Origin: Datisca glomerata
Taxonomy: Eukaryota; Streptophyta; Magnoliopsida; Cucurbitales; Datiscaceae
Direction: 5' to 3'
Length of the DNA: 64,000 nucleotides
NCBI GenBank assembly: GCA_003255025.1
Contig: QANY01005609.1
Span: 357,152 to 421,151 of the forward strand
In this document: positions 34,720 through 45,501 of the stretch, piece by piece
Layout: every line of letters starts with the position of its first letter
How positions within the stretch are numbered: the stretch's first letter is position 1
Position numbers and translations under genes: made by a program
The notes under the pieces: generated by a model
Told to the model about the DNA's origin: nothing
What the model saw: only the letters and a program-made list of their open reading frames with translations
The model's database searches: none

Positions 34720-36289
34720 ACAACCATTTTAAGGCTGACAAGGGGAGTTCGCTAGAACAAACTGGTGGGAGATCTTTCGATCACTCTCTTAGATCCAAGG
34801 TATGTCTTCATCAAGCTCTCAAATAAAGAAGATATGCACCAAAAAACAAAGAGAAGTTTTTGACTAAGGGATTGAGGTTTAGGGTTTTCTACTGAAGGCA
34901 TGATTTCTATCCTTGACGTAAATATTAATGAAAGATGTAAATTTATCGAAAACTAAAAAATATACATGCCGAATGAAATGGTTGTTGCAATGAAGAGAAA
35001 ATGAGGGGTTTCCTTGATATTAAGGCGTCACAGAGGACTATAGAGAGTAAACAAGAAGAGAAAAGAAAAAAGATCAAAGGATTTTACAAGAGGTTCAAAG
35101 AAAGGGTGGGCAGATAAAGACTTGGAATTGAGAATGGAACTGGCTGGAACGCATGATATTCTATAGCATCACTCAAAGATGACTCAAGTTTGACTAGCCC
35201 TTTCTCTCGTTTCCTGTACCTTCCAAGATGTGTGGGAAGTTAGAGCGGGGAGAAATCCCTAGTGGGTTTAGATATTTCCGTTATAATGCATCAGATTGAG
35301 ATATTAAAAGGTTGAGCGATATCATATCATGTCCGGTCATTGTGACAAGCAAATCTATTGAGAGAGCCACCTGTGAAGAAAGGTACATCCTAAGAAGGAA
35401 ACTCTAAAATGCTCGTTGAAGGGTGCAATACTAAGTAAAGTACCTTCAGTAACTTGACTAATAGGGCTTTTTCCTGCTACACTACTGCGGCCAGCCCCAA
35501 CCTCTACAAAAGAATCAAGGCTGAGAGTCTTGTCCATAGTGGTTCCCCTAGATTGGTTTACCATTTTCATATAGGATATTATTGACAACTCTAAGCTTGT
35601 TCTATTACTCGGTTGAGTTCTCCTCCCATTTTGAGCTCGACTATTGCTACTTCCTCGACCCGACCCCTAACAGATAGAGACTACCTTCATTTCTCTTAAT
35701 TAGCTTGTTGAGTAACGGGCTTGACTACATGATAAAGGGCAATCCTATTCCAGCACATGCCATGGAAAATGAAGAATTGAAGTTTTAATTTTGATTACGT
35801 CCGTATTAAGTTTTTATGTTTTGTTTGATTATTTAACTGGTAGTTGTTTATCCACAATGCACTTAAAAATAAATTAGTAGCCTCTAGATTGTGTGGCGCA
35901 AGGAATTAACTCATTAATAAACAACTTTATTATTTGACAAAGTTGCAATTTTTTATTATATCACGTCCACGTGAATGGAGTGATATCCTAATTTACCTTA
36001 GAATCCCATTATAAGCTGTAGTTCTTCGGCCGAATGTTTATCTAAAGAAACGGCAATCCCAGTCTAAACTTGAGCGATAGTGATATAAATTTACGTTAAA
36101 TTAATAATTTAAGCGCTTAGAAATAGTGATATAATACAATTACTTGTTAGAACAAGCACCCAAACAAACTGAAAAAAAAATCACCTAAGCTCAACGACAT
36201 TTTTGCATGCTTTGATAATGATGGAACATGATGACAACCTATCTCAGCATGACACTTACTAATTTGGATTAATTTATTAAATGAATACT
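34720..36289. other. No confident gene; 35.0-35.8 kb less AT-rich
   Basis: The only notable frame is reverse-strand 35355-35588 (LDSFVEVGAGRSSVAGKSPI, EGTLLSIAPFNEHF), which I do not recognise. The stretch 35.0-35.8 kb has base composition and word use reminiscent of plant organellar DNA, like 22.7-23.5 kb. 35.8-36.29 kb is plain AT-rich sequence. Confidence 0.35.
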
Positions 36290-36483
36290 GCTTTAGATCA
36301 TAACTATTTAAACAACACATTTTGGTATCTTAAATCACTTTGACAAGATACACATCTCCAAATGTTTCTAAATTATTTTTGAATACAAATAAATATGCTT
36401 ACAAATATATTCTAATACTTTGGGAAAAGATATATATATGAAGTAATTGTTAACTAAAATAATGTTATTTTAACGTATAAAAA

Positions 36484-36860
36484 AGCTTATAAAACTCAGT
36501 AAATGACAGAAGAATTCTTTTTGATATAATTGTAAAATCAATAAAGAATATCAGTAGCTTAGCTTACTGATTTTGTCTATTGATTGCGATAATTTGATTA
36601 CACTTTCTTCTACATCTATTTGCATCGATACTACCTCAAGATATGAACATCAAATCTAAAGAAGATTAAGCACACTCTCTCTTACAGCTCACCTAAGATA
36701 ACAGAAATATATTCCCTTGAATAATAGTTTTTGTCCTTTTGTGTAGCTATCCAGATTTGCCAATGTGATGTGTGAAGCATGATGTGGCCTCTTTACACTA
36801 GTGGTTGACTTGTGAAGTTGCTGAGGTGTAGGAGATGACATGGCGTTGTTGGTTCTAATA
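36484..36860 (-). repeat. Copia LTR A (3' LTR of the gag-bearing element)
   Basis: About 377 bp, aligned by eye with LTR B and LTR C. At its right edge is the polypurine tract (reverse-strand ...cttgagggga), followed by a short remnant of the pol C-terminus (36870-36955), so it is a 3' LTR in reverse orientation. Edges approximate. Confidence 0.7.
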
Positions 36861-37012
36861 TCCCCTCAAGCTAAAGGGAGAAGAGCTCACTTGAAGCTTG
36901 AATTTGAGATATTTAAATATGCCAGTAGAGAGAGCTTTGGTCATGTTACCAAATTTATTATTGCTTTGAACAATGTTTAAGTAACCTCTTCTCTGGTTGT
37001 TGTTTGAGGTGG

Positions 37013-37752
37013 CTACGTTGGCAGTTCCTTGAATTGCATTGTTTTTTTTACAGAATTGAATTTTTCCAGCCTATTTTCATGACTCATTAGTAGACATTGG
37101 ACATCTTCTAGGCTCATACTTGCAGATCTTGAGTTTATGTTGGCAACCACTGAATCGTACTCTAATCCTAGGCCTTCTACAATATGTAGAATGGGATCTT
37201 CCTCTCTAACAGGTTGTCGTGCAGCAGTTAGGGAGTTTGCCAAAGCTCTCATATAGTCAAAGTACTCACTTATGATTTTGTTCTCCTTGTTGGCTTCTTG
37301 GAGCTTACCTTCTAGGTACATTAGCCTAGCCTTGGATGTCCTGGAAAAAATTCTTTCCACTGAGTTCCAGACTTCACTGGATGTTCTATAGTTGATAATA
37401 GAACCAAGGACTCCCTCAGTCATTGAAGTCCTAAGCCAACTCAACTAGAGTTGGTCACACCCAACCTAAGCTTTTTATGCAGGGTTTATTTCACCATTGT
37501 CCTGATGGGTGGACATGGACTAATTCCAAAGAAAATTTCATCCAAACTGTTCCTTCCACAAGAGCAAGTTTCTTCTACCTAATTTATTTGATAGAGATGT
37601 ATTAAAGGAATTAGAAAATTGGACACCTGGTGTGAAGTCAGTGTTCAGTGTTGCTGTAGGTTGAGCTGCCATGGGAGCTTGTTCAATGTTCCCTGTTTCA
37701 TTTCCTATGTTTGTAGCAGCAGTATTTCCACTGTTATTGCTTCAATCACTCA
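37013..37752 (-). pseudogene. Copia gag
   Basis: Reverse strand, starting just inside the primer-binding site (NNSGNTAATNIGNETGNIEQ, then KLGRRNLLLWKEQF). The open part is 37013-37444 (MTEGVLGSIINYRTSSEVWN, SKARLMYLEGKLQEANKENK, YFDYMRALANSL, VREEDPILHIVEGLGLEYDS, SMSLEDVQCLLMSHE). This is the UBN2-type copia Gag with its usual motif order. Stops interrupt the N-terminal third. Zinc knuckle and all of pol except the last few codons are deleted; gag joins the pol C-terminus near 36955-37010. Confidence 0.85.
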
Positions 37753-37765
37753 TGACTTTAGTCGT

Positions 37766-37779
37766 GAGCTCTGATACCA
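37766..37779 (-). other. Copia primer-binding site
   Basis: Reverse-strand TGGTATCAGAGCTC next to LTR B. Confidence 0.85.
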
Positions 37780-37780
37780 A

Positions 37781-38164
37781 CTTAAAGAATATAAACTCAG
37801 TAAAGGGCAGAAGAATTCTTGCTAACATCAGTGTATTATCAGTAAAGAATATCCGTAACGTAGCTTACAGATTTTGTCTATTGATTGAAATAATTTGATT
37901 ACACTTTCTTCTACATCTATTTCCCTCGATACTAGCTCAATATATGAACATCAAACCTAAAGAAGATTAAGCACACTCTCTCTCTTACAACTCACCAAAG
38001 ATGAGAGAAATATATTCCTAAAATAATAGTTTTTATCCTTTCGTGCAGCTGTCCAGATTTGCCAATGTGATCTGTGAAGCATGATGTGGACTCTTTACTC
38101 ACTAGTAGTTGACTTGTCAAGTCGCTGATGTGTAGGAGATGACATGGCATTGTTGGTTCTAATA
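37781..38164 (-). repeat. Copia LTR B, shared between two tandem elements
   Basis: About 384 bp. Its left edge touches a primer-binding site and gag (a 5' LTR relation), and its right edge touches a polypurine tract and the pol C-terminus (a 3' LTR relation). Both relations are in the same orientation, so one LTR serves two tandem elements. Confidence 0.75.
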
Positions 38165-39004
38165 TTCCCCCTCAAGCTGAAGGGATATGAGCTCACTTGA
38201 AGCTTGGATTTGAGATATTTAAATATGTCAGTAGATAGAGCTTTGGTCAAGATATATGTTGTATGCTCAAGAGAAGTAACATAAAGAACTTGGAGACACT
38301 TTGAGAGAAGTTGATCTCGAATGAAATGAAGATCAACTTCAATATATTTGGATCTGGCATGAAAAACAGGATGGGAGGCAATAGCAGCTGCTCCTAAGTT
38401 GTTGAAGGAAGTTTGACAAATATGTGCAGTTCTTTGAGAAGTTGAGATAACCACAGAAGTTCAGTGGAAGTGCTGGCAAGTGCTTGATACTCACTCTCTT
38501 TGCTGGACCTGGACACATTAGATTGTTTTTTGGATGACCAAAAGACAAGAGAACCACCAAGAAACACTGCGTAGCCTCCTGTGTTCTTCCTGTCATTTGT
38601 ATTGCTGGCCCAATCCGTATTTGAGAATAACTCAAGGTGAAGGTGTGAGGCTAGTTTGATGAAAATCCCATCATGAAGAGTGCCTTTGAGGTATCTGAGC
38701 ACTCTCTTACAGGCTTGCCAGTTAGAGCACTTGCGTTGGTGAAGAAACTGGCTTAGTCTGTTCACTATGAAGGAGATCTTAGGTCTGGTGACAGTGAGGT
38801 ACTGAAATGCACCAATAGTACTTCAGTACTGAGTGATATTGGGCAGTGGTTCACCTTTATGAAGAGATAACTTGGTAGAACTGCTGGCTGGACTTGGAGA
38901 AGGCTTATCAGCATGCATATTTGTTCTTCGTAAGAGTTCACTGATGTACTTAGCCTGAGAAAGATACATGCTACTGGAAGATCTTACTACTTCTATGAAA
39001 TTTT
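38165..39004 (-). pseudogene. Copia RT end and RNase H
   Basis: Reverse strand from about 39000 down. First comes the RT C-terminal region (AKYISELLRRTNM, GAFQYLTVTRPKISF). RNase H is at 38394-38765 (RVLRYLKGTLHDGI, FSNTDWASNTNDRKNTGGYA, SSKESEYQALASTSTELLWL). The C-terminus at 38095-38454 in another frame reads AIASHPVFHARSKYIEVDLH, FIRDQLLSK, YILTKALS and SKLQV. A frameshift near 38400 separates the two. Integrase and most of RT are missing: the fragment starts abruptly at 39004, next to a repeated piece of the flanking segment. Confidence 0.88.
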
Positions 39005-39058
39005 TTTAACTAAAATAATGTTATTTCCATGTATAAAACACTTCTCCTCATTAGCATT

Positions 39059-39420
39059 AAAAGCTTATAAACTCATTAAAGGACAGAAGAATTATTGCTG
39101 ATATCAGTGTAATATTAGTTAAGAATATCAGTAGCTTAGCTTACTGATTTTGTCTTTTGATTGTAATAATTTGATTACACTTTCTTCTATATCTATTTCC
39201 CTCTATACAACCTCAATATATGAACATCTTTCTTCTATATCTATTTCCCTCTATACAACCTCAATATATGAACATCAAACCTATTGAAGATTAAGCACAC
39301 TCTCTTACAGTTTTCAAAAGAGAACTGAAATATATTCCTTCGAATAATAGTTTTTGTCCTTTTGTAACTTGTCAAGTTGCTGAGGTGTAGGAGATGACAT
39401 GGCATTGTTGCTTCTAGTAT
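39059..39420 (-). repeat. Copia LTR C with an internal tandem duplication
   Basis: Third LTR of the same family. About 48 bp (tttcttctatatctatttcc ... tatgaacatc) is repeated in tandem at about 39182-39277, and part of the region present in LTRs A and B is deleted near 39365. It is preceded by 39006-39058, a second copy of the host sequence that lies left of LTR A. Confidence 0.7.
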
Positions 39421-40021
39421 AAGCATATCCATACCAAAAATAATTTTGTTTGACAAAAGTTGTTGTCTAAAACATAGGGTTTTTAACTCTACAAGAAACA
39501 CATTTGCAAGTATTTCCTAAAATACTTCAATAAATAAATAAATATGTTTCACAATAGATTCAAGTGTTTCATCTCAAGATGAATGTGACAAATTTTTTTA
39601 TTATTAAAATATGGTTATTTTTCCAAGGAAAATTACAGTTTACTTGCTCAAACTATGCAAAAAAGATATACATTAGACCCTAAACCTTGGTACAATTAAA
39701 TCTTTCAATTATGTAAAAGTATCAAGTTAAACCTTATATAAACACCGTTTTCTAATTCTATCGCGTACACTCTACAAAATGACGTAGTTTTAACATTAAA
39801 ACTACGTAATGTTGTCAAAATGAGATTTAGTTCAACATAATGCTTCTTCAATAGAAAATTTGTCAAAACCTATAATTTTTGGTAACTATCTTACTAAAAT
39901 CTCAAAAAGCTGTACGTTATCAAAGAATGGAAAAATTCAAAGTACACCCATGATCACCATGTAAGATCAGAGCACTGAAAAGAACAATTTTTAGTATGTA
40001 GACTTTCTCCATTATATTTAT

Positions 40022-40310
40022 TGTACGTGTGGCTCCAAATTAGGTTATGGGTTTGGTTATTGTCCTACATTGGTTATTTAGTAGTCATGTTCTCTTAGTT
40101 TCATGTATAAATAGGACTTCCTTCTCCCCTTATATATGGTACCAAATCATAACAGATATTGAGATATTTGTGCAAGACTTATAAGTATTCAGAAGCTCTA
40201 CTTAGTTCAACATTTTGGTTGGTATTCTTTTGGTATTCTTTTGTACTCACTTTTTTATTAGTAGAATTCTCTCATCAAGCATTTAGATGCAACAACCATC
40301 ATTTTCAGCT
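40022..40310 (+). repeat. Possible solo LTR
   Basis: Sequence private to this copy of the duplicated segment. It starts TGTACGTGTGGC, contains a TATA-like gtataaatagg at about 40104 and may end catttTCA. No target duplication is evident, so this is tentative. Confidence 0.3.
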
Positions 40311-40789
40311 AACGCATCAACAAACAGTTAAACTCAAGTGTACCAAACAATCAGAACTCGGTAGTGTTCAGCAAATAACTAGCTAATTGAGGAAGGCGCA
40401 TTCCAAACAAACATTTAATAAGTATGATGAAGTCAGCAACAAAAGAGAAGAACCAGAGGCTGGAGTTGGCTGGCCGTGATTAGGTTTCAAAACAGGTCGC
40501 CAGTTTGTTAAATTTGATCCATAACAAGCATTCATCAACAAAAAGAAGAAATGAGAGGTCAATGAACAACATCCTGAGGTAGGCTAGGGTTGGCATCATA
40601 ACCAGTGTTGTTTAGACATCAATAGAGACATCATTGTTCAATCAAGGTCGACATTCTTCCCGTAGCAATTAATGGGCCATGGTTCGTATCTAAAGAAATT
40701 AGCACTTCAAACCAAAAGCAAAACAAACAATATATATCAAGCTTCTACATCCTTGATGATAATAAACAAGTCTGATTCAACATATTACA

Positions 40790-41681
40790 TGTCTGTGGTT
40801 ACGTTAAACTAGTCGATCGTCTAACATGACCGAAATCTACTAAAATGTTTCTCACATGTTAAGGAATGACCTTAATCTACAGTAATTTTTATGACATAGT
40901 TCGGAATGACCTTAGTCTATCAAAAATTTTATCAGATGATCTGGAATGATTTAATCTGCCAAAAATTTTACTCTCACATCTGCGATAATGTTGAACCAAG
41001 AGATGGTCTGGAATGACCTCAATCCACAAAAGTTTTTTATCTTATGTCTGCGATGAGGTTAATAAACTAGTAGATTGTCTAGAATGACCCTTAATAACAA
41101 AAAGTTTCAATTGCACCTCTTCGATGATGTGAAATAAGCAGTAAAGGGAACAACCTTAATCTAGCAGTGTTCAAATCATGTCTGATGTATTATGCTATGA
41201 CATGTTAAACTAGCAGATTTCAGGAATGACCTTAATCTACCAACTTTTAAACTTTAGTATATAATGATGCTAAGATCGGAAATTGTCTTGAATGATCATA
41301 ATCTATCAAATTCTTAACAGACTTCACCCACTGCGACGATAAAACTAATAGATAGTCCAGGATGAACCTAATCTATCAAATTTAAAATTCAATTCACCTT
41401 TTTGTCCGCCATGATGATAAAACTTGCAGATGGTCTGAGAAGACCTTAATTTTCTATATTTTTAAACACGTCTACGGTGTCATTAAACTATAAAATTATT
41501 CAGAATTATCATACTAGCAAAATTTTTACAAAAACTTTATGTCTGCAATGATGATAAGACGATAAAACTAGCCGATAATCCAGGAAGACCTTAATGAACT
41601 AGAATTTAAACACACCTCTGCGATTACGTTAAAGTAGCAGATGGTGCTGGGTGAACCTAATCTACTAAACTTTTAAAACAT
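40790..41681. repeat. Degenerate tandem repeat, unit about 70-85 bp
   Basis: About ten or more diverged units built on 'ctctgcgatgatgttaaact', 'agcagatggtctggaatgac' and 'cttaatctaccaaaattttt'. One further unit occurs at 42605-42690, after an insertion, showing that the array was continuous. Confidence 0.75.
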
Positions 41682-41687
41682 CTTTGT

Positions 41688-42598
41688 AGATGAGTGTTAA
41701 CGACCTCAACGTTGACTACCCGCAAAGCGCAACTCTTACGACGTATCGAGAGTGTCTCCACCAAGTACGTACCATGGAGTGTCACCGCTGGGTGCACTCC
41801 TTGGGGTGCCGCCGCTTAGATGCACCCCTTGGGGTGCCGCCATTGAGGTGCACCCCTTAAGGTGCAGCCACTGAGGTACCCGTAGGGGTCGTCCCAATGG
41901 CAGCACCATGGGGTGTCACCCCTACGGTAGCACCATTGATGTCACTCATGGTAACACCATTGATGTCACCATTATGGGTGTACCATGGAGGTGTCTGGAT
42001 CACCTTCCGTAATGAAACTTGAGACAATGATTACGCGTTTTAGACAAGACACACCGCTACACTATTACAACGAGTCATCACATCACAAACCACCAAGTCA
42101 AGTGACAAAGACTTGAGTAGACGTATGGTTGCCTGAGAACGGTTGGGAGGCTGTGGACTGGCAGGATTAGGGGCGAGGCTACGTTGTACTAGACTGGGGA
42201 CATACCTTCTCAGTACGACCACTCTAGACATTGAGGGTGTGCCACCCTCCCACCTTGGGGAGGGGTTGGTTTGAGAGAACCATTGAGATGAGGCGTTGGG
42301 TGAACACCGCCGTTACGCCCCACCAGCTAGGCATGTTCTTCCTAGATCATGGTCATTATACAAATCTCACGTGGCGTCACCCGATTGGCTCATGTGTCTC
42401 TTCTTACTCACCTAAGCATGATCAGTCAAGTTAGGTGGCGTGATTAGATTGGCGGACTTGCAACTAATTATTTGAGTTAGGTCCTAGTGAGTTTGTTTGC
42501 CTTGCTTTCTTTGGTATGGCCTTCTTTCTTATGCTCTCTTGGGGTATGACCCTTGTAGCTTGTAAACCTTCATTTTCAATGCATTTTCATTTAAAAAA
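41688..42598 (+). mobile_element. GC-rich retroposon with poly(A) tail, 0.9 kb
   Basis: Flanked by atcttt on both sides (41682-41687 and 42599-42604) and ending in a short A run (42593-42599), so it looks like a target-primed insertion into the tandem array. It is far more GC-rich than its surroundings. The 5' third consists of short imperfect repeats around 'ggtgcaccccttggggtgcc' (41780-41990). The 3' end (gggtatgacccttgtagctt) resembles the LINE tail at 22254. No protein domain was recognised in its short frames. Confidence 0.6.
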
Positions 42599-42604
42599 AT
42601 CTTT

Positions 42605-42700
42605 CCAATTCTTTACACAATCCTCATCCGTGATGACGACAAAACTAGTAAAAGGACTAGAATGACCTAAAACTACAATGTTTTATCATTTGAAGGTCTA
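42605..42700. repeat. Displaced last unit of the tandem array
   Basis: 'ccgtgatgacgacaaaacta ... ggactagaatgacctaaa' matches the 40.8-41.7 kb unit and is separated from it only by the retroposon. Confidence 0.65.
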
Positions 42701-44154
42701 GATGGATAACACATAATGAATAGTAGGTCGAGAATAGTTACATCATGTAATACACCATAAAAATGGAGTTCAACTACAAGTTTATAGTGAAAGAAATTAT
42801 AATTAATAATTAATAAATCTGATCATGAATTTGATAGGTAGAGTTGACTGATTATTTGGCTAAATGAATTTTTATCCTTATGGTACTCGAGCTAACCTAT
42901 GGATTTTACGTCTTGTCATGACCAATAATGAATAGGCATGACATATATACCTAATAACCAATCATTCAGTCTTATTTTAAGTAACAAAAGTTATTAGTTA
43001 AAATTAAGTGAATTTATTTTATTCGCAGATGTAAGTCTTGGCTAGGATTTATCTCTCAGTCTTAGTCGTTGGATGCTACTATAGATAGGAGGCTTTTATC
43101 AGTCTAGATTTAGGTCTTTTGACACTATTAGATTGAGAGAAGAGGCAACCCTAGAGAACATCTTCTCTAGGAAGAAAATTGGGAGAGAAAAAAGATGTAT
43201 CTTTTCTTGAGTGCCCACACACTCATGATTGGTTGACTGTCCAAGGAATAGCGAGAAAGATCACAAGGTAATGATTATTCATGTAACTCAATCACACAGG
43301 TATTTGGTTGATGGCTTTGCACGATGGTTTCACATAGAGGAATGGATGGCGGTGAGGAAGCGTGACTTCACGGTGTTCATGCATAGATCGAGGTGGCAAT
43401 TGGCGTGACCTTTCAGGTTTGGATCATGACGTGGGAAAGTAAAAAAAAAATTAGCTTCACACATCAAAGGTAATCTGATTTATAAATTACAGGTGAGAAT
43501 GATTTGCGTTGTGATTATTCCTTCAACTGAAATCAAAAGATGGTTTTTATTTATTCGTTAAATGCCTATTGCAAGAACAATTACTCTACGAATAGTTGGA
43601 TTCGTAGAAGCCCTAATTCATTTTTGCAGGAATATTCTTGGTTTAATCTCCATTGTATAATTGTTGAATGTTTAATCTTCTTGTTATGTTACTAGAGGGA
43701 CAACCTACAAAGAGATTAATTTCCTTTACGTTCGCAATTTAATTTTTCAAAGGTTGTATAAGCTCTATATATGAAAGTAAGACTTTTATAATGTAAAAGT
43801 GTGAATCAGATGGAGAACTAAAGCGATGTGAAAGAGAAGATGAAAAATGCACAAGCCGGCACGGCTTGGCGCACAACGCAACATCAGGACTATACTGTCC
43901 AGCGGCAGCAGTAGCAGGAACAACTGCCTCACGGCAATCGGTGTGAATAATTTATTATTGTGACAAAAAGTATAATATAAAAGAGGATTATGACAAGAAA
44001 AGTCATACCAATGTCTTTGCTGTAGAAATCCAAAATAAAATTCATAAAGAAAAATAAAATTTTATAAAGAAATAGGCGGGGTCATGGAAGATGGCAAAAG
44101 CGAATAAAATATGGATTCATCTTCAGAAAAAGGCAAAAAAAAAAGGGATTTACT
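42701..44154. other. No gene seen
   Basis: Mixed sequence without a usable reading frame. 43030-43450 is less AT-rich and may be an old LTR, but no ends were found. Confidence 0.4.
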
Positions 44155-45179
44155 TGAGAGCCATTTGGCATAAGATTGTGAGTAAATAATTTCTGGAATA
44201 AGATTGTTAGAATATTATTGTGGGAATGTATATGTCTGAAAAATTAAGATTACTTTGTTTGTTAACACTTGAAAATATTCTGATTTAATGGTGAGAGTAT
44301 TAGAAATGTTCTGATTTAATGATTAGAGTATTAGATTACTTTTTTTTTTTGTTTTGACGGAATATGTCAGGGAATGTTTTACATTATTGTCAAATTTCAC
44401 TTTTACCCTTTGGCTAAAAAAATACTTATGAATAATAATTACTTAATTTATAAGAAGTTGACCAACATAAGTAATAACAAAGTATAGATTTTTTACCCAT
44501 GGATTTTTACCGATGAATTCTTTTCGTATATACTTATTAATTTTTAGAACAAACCATTATATTATGATACGTCATGTAGATTTTCATCAAATATTATCCA
44601 TACAATTGAACCAATACCGCTCTAAGTGTATTAATATGGTATAGAATTTACAATAAAAGATAATAATTTTTATAAGAAAAATACCTACGATTTTCAGCTT
44701 AATAATTAAGATTATAGTACTAAAATAAATTTCTATCAAATTTCAATCATGATATTAAGTAAAATTCAATTTATAGTTACTGTAATATCAATAATAAAAA
44801 TCTTTCCCAAGAAACAAATTGAGAAAGAATTACCTTCAAAATGAAATATTGGATACAACTCCATAAGTCAACGCATGTAAACACAATATATTTTTATAAA
44901 ATATGCAAAAGATGGATTCTCAATCCAATTGCTACATTTCCATACACATATGTTGACTGTATTTACATATGACCTGTCAAAAGATATGGACAAAACAATC
45001 CCCTGCATATTAGAAATGCAACAACAAAATATTTACCCTTGTGCACATCATGCATGGCACAACAATTCATCCATGTGCACAACAAAAAAAGAACTGCACT
45101 TGCAAATTATTACAGGTGACATTACTTATATTATACATATCCAAATAGGTTTTGAAGGCTTCATCATGAAATCTACTTT

Positions 45180-45498
45180 CTATAATTTCATATCATCGAG
45201 TAAAACTTGCAAAATAAACTCCTTTTTGAAAGACGCTAGCAGAGCAAAGAAGTAATGAGTTTGATCATGGTCTTTCACAATGAACTTTCCTACTAGTACC
45301 TTACCAGCATCTATTAGTCCATCAATTTTCATTATTTCATCAAATATATGGAACACGCTATCAGCAATATCATCTTCATATTCAAAACACTTCACCAACT
45401 TGCCTATATTGTCATTTGTGTTTGAGAAGAATGTCCCAAACTCTTTTACAGTGTAAGTCAGTATCTCGACCAATATATCATCATCTCTAGCTCTTTTC
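45180..45498 (-). pseudogene. Myb/SANT-like protein, C-terminal part
   Basis: Reverse strand KKRARDDDILVEILTYTVKE, FGTFFSNTNDNIGKLVKCFE, IFDEIMKIDGLIDAGKV, LVGKFIVKDHDQTHYFF and ALLASFKKEFIL. This is the conserved C-terminal region of plant Harbinger-associated Myb proteins (similar to L10-interacting MYB domain proteins). It directly abuts the CACTA element, whose other side holds the N-terminal part of the same protein. Confidence 0.8.
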
Positions 45499-45501
45499 TT
45501 A

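Larger units (their letters stand above)
36290..40530. repeat. Ancient duplicated segment, copy 2, interrupted by a copia array
   Basis: 36290-36483, 39420-40010 and 40320-40530 resemble 12860-13820 and 14570-14819. The copia array at 36484-39420 sits between the first two parts, and the corresponding empty site is near 13050-13130 in the other copy. 40011-40319 is private to this copy. Confidence 0.6.

Noticed and set aside
42040..42434. Two small frames at 42040-42231 (reverse) and 42231-42434 (forward)
   Set aside because: Short, no recognisable domain, and located in the GC-rich retroposon, where chance frames are expected.
44929..45255. 108-codon forward frame next to Harbinger element 1's left part
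   Set aside because: It overlaps the convincing Myb C-terminal frame on the other strand and has no family-like pattern.
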